A stretch of 64,000 nt of DNA from an uncultured Myxococcales bacterium (GTDB lineage: Bacteria; Myxococcota_A; UBA9042): positions 1-64,000 of the forward strand of contig CAITYF010000100.1 of assembly GCA_903896545.1 (NCBI GenBank), in the 5' to 3' direction. The notes under the pieces were generated by a model, which had not been told where the DNA came from, did not search any database, and worked only from the letters and a program-made list of their open reading frames with translations. Below, piece by piece: positions 9,705-19,005 of the stretch (the first letter of the stretch is position 1; every line of letters begins with the position of its first letter). The position numbers and the translations under genes were made by a program.

Positions 9705-11308
9705 AGCGACAACTCCTGTTGCCCCGTCGCCCACGGCGTGTAACCGTTAAGCACCGCATCGACAAGCCGCTGCACGCCAAACCGCGCCGCGGGACCCGCC
9801 AGACAATACCCGCGCTCCTGCGGCACGCCTTCCGGTGCCAGCCAGAGCCGCGCCCGGTCCAAACGCTGCAAGAGCGCACGGTCGCGCTGCGCCAGCGCCC
9901 GGGTGTACTTGTCCACGAGCTTCTGGGTCGCATCAGCTACGACTTCGCGCGTGCGCGCAGCACTCTTGGGCAGCTGCGGATCCAGCCGCGCAAACAGCAA
10001 TTCTGCCTGAGCAAACGCAGCATCCAAGTCGAATTGCGCGCCGAACGCTTCCGGCGACATGAAGCCGTCTGCCAGGGCGTGCTCGGCCAGGCGACGCTCC
10101 AGCACGTCGCGCGGGCCCGTGAGCGCGTGGACGTCGAGTCGCAACTGCTGCGCCAATTCCGTCGTCCGCGCGTCGACCAGCGCAAAACGCCCGCGGTGCA
10201 CCGCCAGCGGCATCCGCAGCTTGAGATGCGCGTAGAGCGGTGCCAGCTGGGCGAAGTAGGCCATCTCGCCTGGACCGCCCACGTAGGCGGCGGTTGGCAG
10301 CCACAGGTCCTGCAAGAGGGGCCGTGACAGCGCCGACGTCGTGAAGCGCAAAGGTTCGTTCGCCAGCCACGTGTGGAGTTGCGCGGTCGTGACCGTAGCG
10401 CCCTCCGGGTGGCCCACCAGCGTCCACGTGTTTGCGCCGCGTGGATCCAGCCGGTAGCGCGGTCCATCGATGGCATCGGGCGACACAAACGACAGCGGCG
10501 ATCCCGCGCGCACATGCACTTGCGCCGCCAGCCCCGTGGCCTCGATCGCGTGCACGCGTTCAGTCAGCAAGTCTGCAATCGGCAGGGCTTCGTCCAGTAG
10601 CTGTTGGTGCAACGGCGCGGCGAGAGATGCCAGTTCAGCATCCCGCGGGTTCATGAAAATCAGTCCGTGGCCGTGCAAGAGCGTCGCCATGAGGTGGGCA
10701 AACGCGGCCACAACGGTGCGCCCGGGCTGATAGCTGGCCTGCAACAGCGTCAGTGTTTCGGTCGCGTGCGGCAGGCCGGTCAGCGCGGTCTCCAGTTGCG
10801 CGAAAACCGCCTGCAAGGTGTCGTCCAGTTGGCGATGTGCGACGGGTATCCGTGCGCCATCGTCTGGCACTTCCAGCCGGATTGGACCGTTAGCGTGCGG
10901 CACCAGCGCGTGGTTGATTTCGGCAAAATCGTGGTCTTCGGTTTGCAGCCAGAACAAGGGAACGCACGCCACGCCTGTCTGCGCATTCAAATCGCGCGCA
11001 AGAGCGATCGCGGTCACCGCCTTGTAGAGCGTGTAAAGCGGGCCGCCAAGCAGCCCAACCTGCTGCCCGGACGCGATCACGGCCGTTCCCGGCTGCGCAA
11101 GCAGCGCCAAGTGGCGATCGCGCAGTGGACACGGCGGCAGCGCCGCGTTCTGTCGGACCAACACCGCGTGGACCCGCGGATCCAGCTGCCGCTGCGCCGC
11201 TTGGTGCACAGCCGCCGCGCGCAAAGGCGCATCCCGGTGCGGATTTGTCAGAAGCAGGGTTGCATCCGCATTGCCAGCCAGCCACGATGTAGCGAAGGAA
11301 CGGTTCAT
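9701..11308 (-). CDS. bshC: Putative cysteine ligase of bacillithiol synthesis
   Basis: This 535-residue BshC (YllA family) protein would add cysteine to GlcN-malate in the last step of bacillithiol synthesis. The conserved block GQQVGLLGGPLYTLYKA (residues 81-97) and FWLQTEDHDFAEI (119-131) are diagnostic. A helical, probably coiled-coil arm follows in the C-terminal third, as in the known BshC structure. The length is typical. The gene is first in a two-gene unit with bshA and overlaps it by a few bases. Only 75 bases separate its start from the divergent PIG-L gene. No strong ribosome binding site is seen before the ATG at 11308. Confidence 0.92.
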   Translation of the reverse strand: MNRSFATSWLAGNADATLLLTNPHRDAPLRAAAVHQAAQRQLDPRVHAVLVRQNAALPPCPLRDRHLALLAQPGTAVIASGQQVGLLGGPLYTLYKAVTAIALARDLNAQTGVACVPLFWLQTEDHDFAEINHALVPHANGPIRLEVPDDGARIPVAHRQLDDTLQAVFAQLETALTGLPHATETLTLLQASYQPGRTVVAAFAHLMATLLHGHGLIFMNPRDAELASLAAPLHQQLLDEALPIADLLTERVHAIEATGLAAQVHVRAGSPLSFVSPDAIDGPRYRLDPRGANTWTLVGHPEGATVTTAQLHTWLANEPLRFTTSALSRPLLQDLWLPTAAYVGGPGEMAYFAQLAPLYAHLKLRMPLAVHRGRFALVDARTTELAQQLRLDVHALTGPRDVLERRLAEHALADGFMSPEAFGAQFDLDAAFAQAELLFARLDPQLPKSAARTREVVADATQKLVDKYTRALAQRDRALLQRLDRARLWLAPEGVPQERGYCLAGPAARFGVQRLVDAVLNGYTPWATGQQELSL

Positions 11309-11383
11309 CGCCGTCCAGATACCAGAACCGACCTGCGCGCGCTACGGCGCCGCTGCAACACGCGCAAAATCGCACGGCGAACC

Positions 11384-13663
11384 ATGCCCGCACGTACCCG
11401 ACTCATGCTGATGCTCACGCTGCCATTCTGTCTGCTGCCGTCGCAGCTTTTTGCACAAACACCGGTGCAGCCCAACGCCGGCGAGATTCAGGCGGCACTG
11501 GCGCGACTGAACGTCGTGGGCAGTGTGCTGTACGTGGCGGCGCATCCAGACGACGAGAATTCGCGGCTACTGGCGTATCTCGTTGGCGCGCGCGGGCTCA
11601 CAGCGACGTACCTGTCCCTGACGCGCGGCGATGGTGGGCAGAATCTGCTCGGAACGGAGCAGGACGAACTGCTGGGTCTGCTGCGTACGCACGAGCTGCT
11701 GGGCGCGCGGCGCATCGACGGTGCGGAGCAGCTTTTTACCCGCGCCCGTGACCTGGGCTACACCAAGCGCGCCGATGAAGCGCTGCAGATCTGGGGGCAT
11801 GAAGCGGTGCTGGGCGACGTCGTGCAGGCGATTCGTCGGCTGCGTCCGGACGTCGTCATCACGCGGTTCAACACGTTGCCGCCCAACCACGGGCACCACA
11901 CGGCTTCGGCGATTCTGGCGGCAGAGGCGTTCACAGCCGCTGCCGACCCCAAGCGCTATCCGGAACAATTGCCGCAATTTCCGGTCTGGCAGACGCCGCG
12001 GCTCATTCACAACGTGCCGATGTTCAACCCGCCGCCGAATCTCGACTTGAGCCAGTTCCTGAAGCTCGACGTGGGCGGCTATGACCCCTTGCGCGGTCGT
12101 TCGTGGCCGGAAATTGCGGCGGCGAGCCGGAGTCAGCACAAAAGCCAAGGTTTCGGCGTGACGGCGGAGCGTGGGCCATCGTTTGAGTATTTTCAGGCGT
12201 TGGCGGGCTCCAAGCCGCAAGTCGACCCGCTGGACGGTCTGGACCTGACGTGGCAGCGTTTCGCAGGCGGCCTGAAGGTGCAAAAGGCGGTGCTCGCCGC
12301 GCAGAAGGCGTTTGCGCCGCTGCACCCGGAGCGGACGATCCCGGCGCTCTGGCAGGTACGCGAGGCGCTGCTGGCGCTGCCCGATGACAACGTGTGGAAG
12401 GCGCGCAAGCTGCACGACGTCGACGCGCTGCTCATTGCGTGTGCGGGTCTGATTCTGGACGCGCGCGCCGCGGAGCCCACAGCCGTGCCAGGCGGGAAGG
12501 TGAACCTGCAACTCGTCGCGGTGAACCGCTCGAACGTCGCGGCCCGGTTGATGCACGTGACGCTGCCCGATGGCGCGACAGAGGCCAACGCAGCGCTGGC
12601 GCTGAACCAGCCGGTGACACGGACGCACGCACTTGTGGTGCCCGCGGACGCGCCAGTGACGACGCCCTACTGGCTGCGCGATCCGCCCGACGGCGGCCTG
12701 GATCACGTGCCGGACCTGACGCTGCGCGGCTTGCCTGTGGGGCCACCGGCGTTGAGCGCGACGTTTGTGGTGGAGTTGGGCGGCAAGACGCTCTCGGTGC
12801 CGCGCCCCGTGCGCCACGTGTGGAATGACCCCGTCGCCGGTGAACAGTCGCGGCTGTTTGAAGTCGCGCCCAAGGAAACGGTACCCGTGCCGCGCGAGGC
12901 GGTCATGGTGCAGGGCGGTCAGGCGCCGCCGTCGCACGTGCAAGGCTGGACCGAGCGGACCGTGCGCTACGACCACGTGCCGCTGCTGACGGTGCGGCAG
13001 CAGGCGCGGCAGAAGGTGGTGTCTCTGACGCTGAACCGCGGCGTGCAGCGCGTGGGGTACATCCCAGGTCCAGGCGACCGCGTGGCGGACAGCCTGCAAG
13101 CCGTGGGTTACGACGTGACGTTGCTGCCGCCCGATAAACTCGCGCGTGAGCCGTTGGCGCAGTTTCAAGTGATCGTGGTCGGCATTCGCGCGCTGAATCA
13201 GGGACCGGAACTGGCGGCGCACAAGGAAAAGCTGCTGCAGTACGTCGCGGACGGTGGGCGAATCGTGGTGCAGTACCAGACCCAGAGCAAGCTGGCACCG
13301 CTGAAGGCGGACATCTTCCCGTACCCGCTGGAGATTGGCCGTGAGCGTGTGACCGACGAGAACGCCGCAATGACGCCTCTGGACGCGAACGAGCCGCTGC
13401 TGCAGACGCCGAACAAGCTGACCGCGGACGATTTTGTTGGCTGGGTCCAGGAGCGCGGTCTGTATTTTGCCCAGAAGTGGGACGCGCGCTGGCGGCCGGT
13501 GCTGACGATGCACGATCTGGGTGAGGCGCCGCTGCAGGGCGGGCTCTTGGTCGCCAAGCACGGGAAAGGAACGTTCGTTTACACCGGGCTCGCGTTCTTC
13601 CGGCAGTTGCCCGCGGGCGTGCCGGGCGCTTACCGCCTGCTGGCCAACGTGATGACGCCATGA
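11384..13663 (+). CDS. Secreted PIG-L/LmbE deacetylase with C-terminal GATase-like domain
   Basis: This 759-residue protein has a signal peptide (about residues 1-25, ending LFAQ-TP). The PIG-L domain spans about residues 45-290, with AAHPDDEN (His54, Asp56, Asp57) and NHGHHTAS near residue 170 as zinc and catalytic motifs. The middle is beta-rich. The last 200 residues resemble a ThuA/class I GATase-like fold (FQVIVVGIRALNQG, DGGRIVVQYQTQ). PIG-L enzymes remove N-acetyl groups from GlcNAc conjugates, and BshB belongs to this superfamily. The signal peptide argues against a cytosolic BshB role. The stop overlaps the next start as ATGA. Divergence from bshC suggests shared control. Confidence 0.85.
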   Translation: MPARTRLMLMLTLPFCLLPSQLFAQTPVQPNAGEIQAALARLNVVGSVLYVAAHPDDENSRLLAYLVGARGLTATYLSLTRGDGGQNLLGTEQDELLGLLRTHELLGARRIDGAEQLFTRARDLGYTKRADEALQIWGHEAVLGDVVQAIRRLRPDVVITRFNTLPPNHGHHTASAILAAEAFTAAADPKRYPEQLPQFPVWQTPRLIHNVPMFNPPPNLDLSQFLKLDVGGYDPLRGRSWPEIAAASRSQHKSQGFGVTAERGPSFEYFQALAGSKPQVDPLDGLDLTWQRFAGGLKVQKAVLAAQKAFAPLHPERTIPALWQVREALLALPDDNVWKARKLHDVDALLIACAGLILDARAAEPTAVPGGKVNLQLVAVNRSNVAARLMHVTLPDGATEANAALALNQPVTRTHALVVPADAPVTTPYWLRDPPDGGLDHVPDLTLRGLPVGPPALSATFVVELGGKTLSVPRPVRHVWNDPVAGEQSRLFEVAPKETVPVPREAVMVQGGQAPPSHVQGWTERTVRYDHVPLLTVRQQARQKVVSLTLNRGVQRVGYIPGPGDRVADSLQAVGYDVTLLPPDKLAREPLAQFQVIVVGIRALNQGPELAAHKEKLLQYVADGGRIVVQYQTQSKLAPLKADIFPYPLEIGRERVTDENAAMTPLDANEPLLQTPNKLTADDFVGWVQERGLYFAQKWDARWRPVLTMHDLGEAPLQGGLLVAKHGKGTFVYTGLAFFRQLPAGVPGAYRLLANVMTP

Positions 13664-13797
13664 GTGACGAACAACGCCCTGAGATGGACGATGCCGCGCC
13701 GATTTTGGGCCGCTGGCGCAACCTCTACATCGCCGAATTGGCCATTCTGGCCGGCTTCATTCTGATCTTCTGGCGCCTTTCGGCGGCTTACGCATGA
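13660..13797 (+). CDS. 45-residue single-span membrane peptide
   Basis: This small gene starts in an ATGA overlap with the PIG-L stop and ends in an ATGA overlap with the SSS symporter start, which strongly supports that it is real. The peptide starts MSDEQRPEMDDAAP, then has one hydrophobic segment (about residues 22-40, AELAILAGFILIFWRL) and a short tail. Small membrane subunits of similar size accompany some sodium:solute symporters. By position this may be an accessory subunit, but no family was recognised. Confidence 0.75.
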   Translation: MSDEQRPEMDDAAPILGRWRNLYIAELAILAGFILIFWRLSAAYA

Positions 13798-15479
13798 GCG
13801 CGCTCGACTGGTTTGTGCTCCTGTCCACGACGCTCGCTATCGTCGTCTTCGGCTTGTGGAAAACGCGCAGCGCGCAGACGTCAACCGCGGAATACCTGCA
13901 TGGCGGCTATCGCGAAAACTGGCGCACGATTGGCCTCTCGGTGATGGCAACACAAGCCAGCGCCATCACGTTCCTGTCGGTTCCGGGTCAAGGGTACGAA
14001 GACGGCATGCGCTTTGTGCAATTCTACTTTGGCCTACCCATCGCCATGGTCGTCATCAGCGCGTGGTTCATCCCGATTTACTACCGGTTGCGCGTCGTCA
14101 CGGCATACGAATACCTGGAGACGCGCTTCGACCTGAAGACGCGCCTCCTTGCTGCGACGCTTTTCCTGATTCACCGCGGCCTGGCCACAGGCGTGACCAT
14201 TTACGCGCCGGCCATCATCTTGTCGGCGATCCTCGGCTGGCCGCTGCAGCCCACGGTCGTCGGCCTGGGCGTCTTCATCACCGCGTACACGCTGATCGGC
14301 GGTTCGCGCGCAGTGAGTGCCACGCAAAAGCAGCAGATGGTCGTGATGCTGGGCGGCATCCTCGTTGCCGCCGTGGTCATCGTGCTGCGTCTACCCGACG
14401 ACGTGTCTTTTTCCAAAGCCGTCGCGCTCGCGGGTGTGCATGGTCGCATCAATCCGGTGAGCTTCCAGTTCTCGCTCAACGACCGCTACAACGTATGGTC
14501 CGGGCTCGCCGGCGGCTTCTTCCTCGCGCTTTCCTATTTTGGCACGGACCAAAGTCAGGTCGGCCGCTACCTGAACGGCCGCTCGATCGGCGAGAGTCGG
14601 ATGGGCTTGCTCTTCAATGGCGCGTTGAAGATCCCCATGCAGGCCCTGATTCTCTTCATTGGCGTGCTGGTTTTTGTCTTCTACCAGTTCACCGCGCCGC
14701 CGCTGCTGTTCAACCGACCTTTGGTCGCGCAGGTGCAGGCGAGCGCAGAAGCCCCCGCGTGGTCGGCGTTGGAGACGCGTTGGGATGTGCTGCAGACGCA
14801 GAAGCAAACGCAGACACGGCAATTTCTTGTGGCGGACCAGCTGTCGACCCGCGAGGCGCTGCGGCAAACGGAAGCACAGGTGCAGACGTTGCGTGCGGAG
14901 GCTAAGGTGCTGGCCAAGCGCGCGGTGCCGGGCGCGGAAACCAAGGACACGGACTACGTCTTCATCTCGTTTGTCACGCGCTGGCTACCGCACGGTCTGG
15001 TTGGCCTCTTGGTCGCCGTCATCCTCGCCGCGGCCATGGGCGCCACCGCCAGCGAGCTCAACGCGCTGTCCGCCACCAGCGTCGTCGACTACTACCGCCG
15101 CCTCGTCCATCCCAACGCCAGCGATACCGCCACGCTGCGCGCTTCACGCGTCTTCACCGTCGTCTGGGGCGCTATCGCGATCGGCTTCGCCTCCTTCGCC
15201 GCGCTAATCGACAACCTCATCCAAGCCGTCAACATCTTGGGCTCGCTGTTTTACGGGGCGGTTCTCGGCATTTTTGTGTGCGCTTTCGCGTTCCCGCGCC
15301 TGCGAGGCAACGCCGTATTCTGGGCCGCATCCGCCTCACAAGTACTTGTGATCGTGCTTTATTTCACCAGCGACATTGGCTTTCTCTGGTACAACGTCGC
15401 GGGCTGTCTGGGCGTCGTCGTTGGCGCCAGCATCTTGGCGCGGACCACGGGACAACTGAAGGCCAAAAGCGCGGCGTAG
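13794..15479 (+). CDS. Sodium:solute symporter (SSS family)
   Basis: This 561-residue multi-span membrane protein belongs to the SSS/SLC5 family. It has GLSVMATQASAITFLSVPG in an early helix, YYRLRVVTAYEYLETRF, and a late SATSVVDYYRR next to a helix with GATASELNA. All are typical of the family. Between two transmembrane segments, at about residues 300-385, lies a long charged, heptad-like insert (QTQKQTQTRQF, TEAQVQTLRAEAKVL) predicted to form a coiled coil. The gene is translationally coupled to the small membrane gene upstream. The substrate is unknown. The genomic link to PIG-L and bsh genes suggests a sugar- or thiol-related solute. Confidence 0.9.
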   Translation: MSALDWFVLLSTTLAIVVFGLWKTRSAQTSTAEYLHGGYRENWRTIGLSVMATQASAITFLSVPGQGYEDGMRFVQFYFGLPIAMVVISAWFIPIYYRLRVVTAYEYLETRFDLKTRLLAATLFLIHRGLATGVTIYAPAIILSAILGWPLQPTVVGLGVFITAYTLIGGSRAVSATQKQQMVVMLGGILVAAVVIVLRLPDDVSFSKAVALAGVHGRINPVSFQFSLNDRYNVWSGLAGGFFLALSYFGTDQSQVGRYLNGRSIGESRMGLLFNGALKIPMQALILFIGVLVFVFYQFTAPPLLFNRPLVAQVQASAEAPAWSALETRWDVLQTQKQTQTRQFLVADQLSTREALRQTEAQVQTLRAEAKVLAKRAVPGAETKDTDYVFISFVTRWLPHGLVGLLVAVILAAAMGATASELNALSATSVVDYYRRLVHPNASDTATLRASRVFTVVWGAIAIGFASFAALIDNLIQAVNILGSLFYGAVLGIFVCAFAFPRLRGNAVFWAASASQVLVIVLYFTSDIGFLWYNVAGCLGVVVGASILARTTGQLKAKSAA

Positions 15480-15566
15480 AACGCCTGTGGTGGCACGTTC
15501 GGCGTACCACGGCTATCATGGAACGGTAGGACTGCTGCTGACGCAGCGTTAGAAGAGGCAAGAACC

Positions 15567-16163
15567 GTGGCCGCGCCGACTCATCCTGAACGTTCCCCTG
15601 TAGAAATCCGTGAAATGGAAATTGGCGACTTGGGCGGCGTCTTTGCGCTAGGCGAAGAGCTGTTTACCGCCGAACGCTGGCCGTCGTTGTACCGCACGTG
15701 GGACCAGTACGCGCTCGCGACACACTTTGCTTCGGACTCCGAGACGTGTTTGGTGGCGGAAATTGACGACAAGCTCGTCGGTTTTGCCGTCGGATCGATT
15801 CTTGAAAAGCCCGGCAGCGCGTGGACGTATGGCTACCTGATTTGGCTGGGCGTTGACCCGAACGGCGGCCGGCGCGGCATCGGCGCGAAGCTTGTTGGGC
15901 ACCTGCAGGACGTGTTTATCGAGCTTGGCGCGCGCATGATCATGGCGGATACGGACGCGGAGAATTCTGCGGCCATTTCGTTCTTCGAGGCGCAAGGCTT
16001 TGAAGAGGACAGCGAGCACGTGTATCTCTCCAAGAACCTGACGTACCACCCGGATTACATCGCGCATCACCGCAAAGGTCGGGTGGCGGATCGCCCCGGC
16101 GGTGTGCGTGGGGCGTATCGACGCGCGGCAAAAAAGGGCAAAGGTGGAGGCAATGGCCACTGA
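15567..16163 (+). CDS. GNAT family N-acetyltransferase
   Basis: This 198-residue protein has the GNAT fold. LIWLGVDPN is strand 4, and RRGIGAKLVGHL (from residue 102) is the acetyl-CoA pyrophosphate-binding motif A. ENSAAISFFEAQGFEE is motif B, as in RimI-like enzymes. The C-terminal 30 residues are Lys/Arg/Gly-rich (RRAAKKGKGGGNGH) and could contact nucleic acid or ribosome. The start is GTG at 15567 with AGAGG upstream. The 3' end overlaps the M20 peptidase gene by 11 bases, which implies coupled translation. The acceptor substrate is not evident. Confidence 0.9.
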   Translation: MAAPTHPERSPVEIREMEIGDLGGVFALGEELFTAERWPSLYRTWDQYALATHFASDSETCLVAEIDDKLVGFAVGSILEKPGSAWTYGYLIWLGVDPNGGRRGIGAKLVGHLQDVFIELGARMIMADTDAENSAAISFFEAQGFEEDSEHVYLSKNLTYHPDYIAHHRKGRVADRPGGVRGAYRRAAKKGKGGGNGH

Positions 16164-17310
16164 GGCGGCACTCGCGGCGGTGCTGGGCTGCATCAATCCC
16201 GGTCGGGTGCGCGCGCTGACGGCTGCGGCTGTGGACGCGTACAGCCCGACGTATGCCGAAGAGCCAGCGACGGCGGTCTTTGCCCACTTCCTACAAGCCC
16301 ACGGTTTGCACGTGACGCGCCAGCCCGTGGCCAATCCCGACAACAAGGCGCCGCGGCATAACCTGCTCGTGCGTCTGGGACCGGAACCGCTGGGACTGCT
16401 GCTGGTCGGGCACGTCGACACGATCCCCGGCGGACAGGACGCGATGGCGTTTCACGGCGCGGCGATCGCGGACGATATTCTGACCGGCTTGGGCGCGGCC
16501 GACATGAAAGGCGGCTGCGCGGCGGCGGTCGAGGCGATTCTGGCGCTGGCGGCGAGCGGCGTGCAGCTGCAACGCGGTGTTGGTTTGGCGCTTGTCGTGG
16601 GCGAGGAAGAGTACGGCGATGGTTCTGTCGCACTTCCGCCGAATTTTCTCGCGCCGCTGTGTCTTGTCGGCGAGCCGACGTCGCTCGAGCCCTGCACGTC
16701 GCACTTTGGCTACGCGGAATGTCGGCTCACGGCCAGCGGCACGCGCGCGCACGCGGCACTTTCCGGCGCTGGCGGCAGCGCGATTCACGCGATGCTGACG
16801 TGGCTGCTCGCCGTGCTGGATGGCATGCCGGGCTCTGATCCCGCTGGCACCATCGCCGCCAATGCGCGCCTCATCCGCGGCGGTGACACGCTCTTTGTCG
16901 TGGCGGACAGCTGCGACGCGCTCCTGGACCTGCACTGGGCACCGGGCGTGGAAGCCGCGGACGTGCTCAAGCGCGTCGAGGACTCCCGTGAAGCCGCGCT
17001 GTGGGGCCATCCGGCGTGCAATTTGACCAGCGAGACGCTCTTTCAGGCCGCCGCATTTGCCCATGCCGAGGACGAACCGCGCTTGGAGCCGCTGCGCGCG
17101 GCGTTTGCACAGCAGAATATCGAGTGGCTGCCGGGCGTGTTCCCCTCGCACAGCGATGCCGGGCTGTTTGTCGACCGCGGCAGCGTGACCGTCGTCTGTG
17201 GACCGGGCGCACTCAGCGCTGCACACGCGCCGGGCGAGTCGGTTGCGCTGCGCGAAGTGGAAGCAGCAGCGCGGTTGTACGCGACCGTGGCGGTTTTGGC
17301 CTGCGCGTGA
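16153..17310 (+). CDS. M20 family metallo-peptidase/deacylase (ArgE/DapE type)
   Basis: This 385-residue cytosolic enzyme has M20 metal-site motifs in order: GHVDTIPGG (His87, Asp89), GAADMKGG (Asp118), VVGEEEYGDG (Glu151-152), VGEPTSLEP (Glu174) and FPSHSDAGLF near residue 345. The central segment with GTRAHAALSGAGGSAIHA is the dimerisation lid. Relatives are acetylornithine deacetylase, succinyl-DAP desuccinylase and carboxypeptidase G2-like enzymes. The start is ATG at 16153 with GGAGG just upstream, inside the end of the GNAT gene. An N-acetyltransferase coupled to an N-deacylase suggests an acylation/deacylation pair acting on an amino acid or peptide. The exact substrate cannot be told. 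Confidence 0.88.
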   Translation: MATEAALAAVLGCINPGRVRALTAAAVDAYSPTYAEEPATAVFAHFLQAHGLHVTRQPVANPDNKAPRHNLLVRLGPEPLGLLLVGHVDTIPGGQDAMAFHGAAIADDILTGLGAADMKGGCAAAVEAILALAASGVQLQRGVGLALVVGEEEYGDGSVALPPNFLAPLCLVGEPTSLEPCTSHFGYAECRLTASGTRAHAALSGAGGSAIHAMLTWLLAVLDGMPGSDPAGTIAANARLIRGGDTLFVVADSCDALLDLHWAPGVEAADVLKRVEDSREAALWGHPACNLTSETLFQAAAFAHAEDEPRLEPLRAAFAQQNIEWLPGVFPSHSDAGLFVDRGSVTVVCGPGALSAAHAPGESVALREVEAAARLYATVAVLACA

Positions 17311-17352
17311 ACGACGGGCTGAAGGTCGCGCCCGCCGTTCACGCCTACTGAC

Positions 17353-18570
17353 CTACTGGCAAACCGCCTTGATGCACTTGCCGGCGGTGAAGTCGCAGGT
17401 CAAGCCGGTGGCGCAGGTGCCCGTGCATGCTTCGCCCTCAGCCGGCAGCGGCGTGCACTTGGATTTGGTGCACTTCAGGCCGGTCGCGCACGGGTTGAAG
17501 AGGCCGCCCACATCGACGCACGCGGCGTCCTTGGGCAGCCGATCGCCGCAGGTTGTGCCGTCGCAGACCGACGGCGGATTGCAGGTGAACGGGTGCATCT
17601 GATCGTTGCCCGTCGCGCACGCAGCGCCCTTGCCGGGGAGCGCTTGGCACGTCTTCGCGCCTTCCGTGCCCGTGCACCAGTTGTCGAGCGCGCGGCACTT
17701 GCTGGTCGATGTGCAGGCACCGCCCGGAGCCACCGCCGCGATGCAGGAAGCTGACTTGCCGTCTGCCGCCATCGCGCAGAGCAAGCCGTCGCCGCAGGTC
17801 TTCAGACCTTCGCACGCGTCGCCAACTTTGCCGAGCGCGACGCACGTGCTGCCTTTGCCGCATTGGTAGCCTGCGACGCAGGTGGCCGAACCCCCGCAGT
17901 TTTCGCCGGCCGCCGCACGCGCGGTGCACTTGCCGCCCCCGGCCGCGAACAAGCAATACGCCGTCGCGTCGCAATCCTGCGTGTTGCTGCACGCGCCGTC
18001 CTTGCCGCCCCAGCCAGTCGCGGTGCATTTCTCGCTGATGCAGTGCAAGCCTTCTGCGCAGATCCCGCCCATGCTGCAGTCGCCGCCCGCGGCGATGAAG
18101 GCTTTGCACGTTCCGGGGCAGTCGCCCTTCTTGTCGCACGTGCCGCTCTTGCACTCGTTTGAAGTGGTACAGGCCTTGCCGGTTTCGACGAGGCCGGCGA
18201 TCGCTTCCTTGCACGCCTGCGGCTGCGCGTTGTTCCCAAGGAAGTCGCACGTTGTGGTCATCGCCGACAGACACGCACTGGCTTTGGCCGGATCATAGGC
18301 GACCGTGCCCGCAGCGATGCCTTTGGAGATCCCGCTCATGTCGAGCTCCGAGCCCAGGATGCCTTTGCACCCGTCCATAGTGGCGATGGACATGCCGTCA
18401 AAAGCGCCGGGGCAGCTGATCAGCTTGGTGCAGAAGGCGTCGATCGTGGCTGCGGCCAAGTCGGTCGCGGCGATGCCGCTGCTACCGCCGCCGCCATCGC
18501 TGTTTGTCGATGTGCCGCACGCGGCGAGGGAGAACGAGAGGAGAATGGGGGTCAGAATACGCTGAAACAT
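17353..18570 (-). CDS. Cys-rich lipoprotein, Dickkopf-like repeats
   Basis: This 405-residue protein has a lipoprotein signal (SFSLAAC), a short Gly/Ser linker and a helical region at about residues 30-130. Many short Cys-rich units follow, of the type C(x5)C..G.C...G.C (for example CNTxDCDATAYC-like and CDGTTCGDRLP blocks). This pattern resembles Dickkopf-type Cys-rich lipoproteins that are abundant in Myxococcota. The start is ATG at 18570, with GGAGGTG 8 bases upstream. The in-frame extension to 18630 lacks signal-peptide character. It is convergent with the M20 gene. A role in surface binding or structure is likely, but the ligand is unknown. Confidence 0.82.
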   Translation of the reverse strand: MFQRILTPILLSFSLAACGTSTNSDGGGGSSGIAATDLAAATIDAFCTKLISCPGAFDGMSIATMDGCKGILGSELDMSGISKGIAAGTVAYDPAKASACLSAMTTTCDFLGNNAQPQACKEAIAGLVETGKACTTSNECKSGTCDKKGDCPGTCKAFIAAGGDCSMGGICAEGLHCISEKCTATGWGGKDGACSNTQDCDATAYCLFAAGGGKCTARAAAGENCGGSATCVAGYQCGKGSTCVALGKVGDACEGLKTCGDGLLCAMAADGKSASCIAAVAPGGACTSTSKCRALDNWCTGTEGAKTCQALPGKGAACATGNDQMHPFTCNPPSVCDGTTCGDRLPKDAACVDVGGLFNPCATGLKCTKSKCTPLPAEGEACTGTCATGLTCDFTAGKCIKAVCQ

Positions 18571-18674
18571 AAGACACCTCCGTGGTCTGTTGACTGGGCG
18601 CGATTTTGAGCGTTTGGGCGGGAATGTCAAAGATGTGGAGATCGGCCGCGACTTCCGAAGCCCCCGGGGCGGGC

Positions 18675-18822
18675 CAGGCAGAGACGGCGTTTGGCATTGG
18701 CGCGGTGGAGCTGCGGGATTTCCGGTCGGCGGCCGATGGGAAGATCCAAGTCAGGCAAGAAGGGGCCGCGTGTGGGTTCGGAGCGCAGCGGCCCCCATCC
18801 CAGCCTTCGTGCAAGAACAGTG
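18675..18822 (+). pseudogene. 3' fragment of a coiled-coil gene paralogue plus downstream flank
   Basis: This segment is closely similar to 32331-32482. The encoded tail reads FGIGAVELRDFRSAADGKI, against FGIGAVELRDFRSATDGKI in the intact gene, but the stop codon is lost. The downstream flank, with the AGCGCAGCGGCCCCCATCCC core, is also conserved. No 5' portion remains. This looks like a segmental duplication remnant. Confidence 0.75.
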
Positions 18823-19005
18823 AAATGCGCGTAGCACCGCTGAACGCGAGTCCTGGCCACGGACGAGCGCACCTGAAGCGCGGCGCCCCCTTACGCTTGA
18901 CGTGGCATTCAAGCGCACTGCCCGCGAGGAGTTCCCTCGAACGCGTCCCAAGGCGGAATGCTGATTGGCAGGAACGGACTGCAGCCAAATCCATTCGGGG
19001 AATTC

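Noticed and set aside
11567-13561. 664-codon open frame on the minus strand across the PIG-L gene
   Set aside because: It is antisense to a clearly recognised gene and is Arg/His/Gln-rich without any motif. It is a by-product of high GC in third codon positions.
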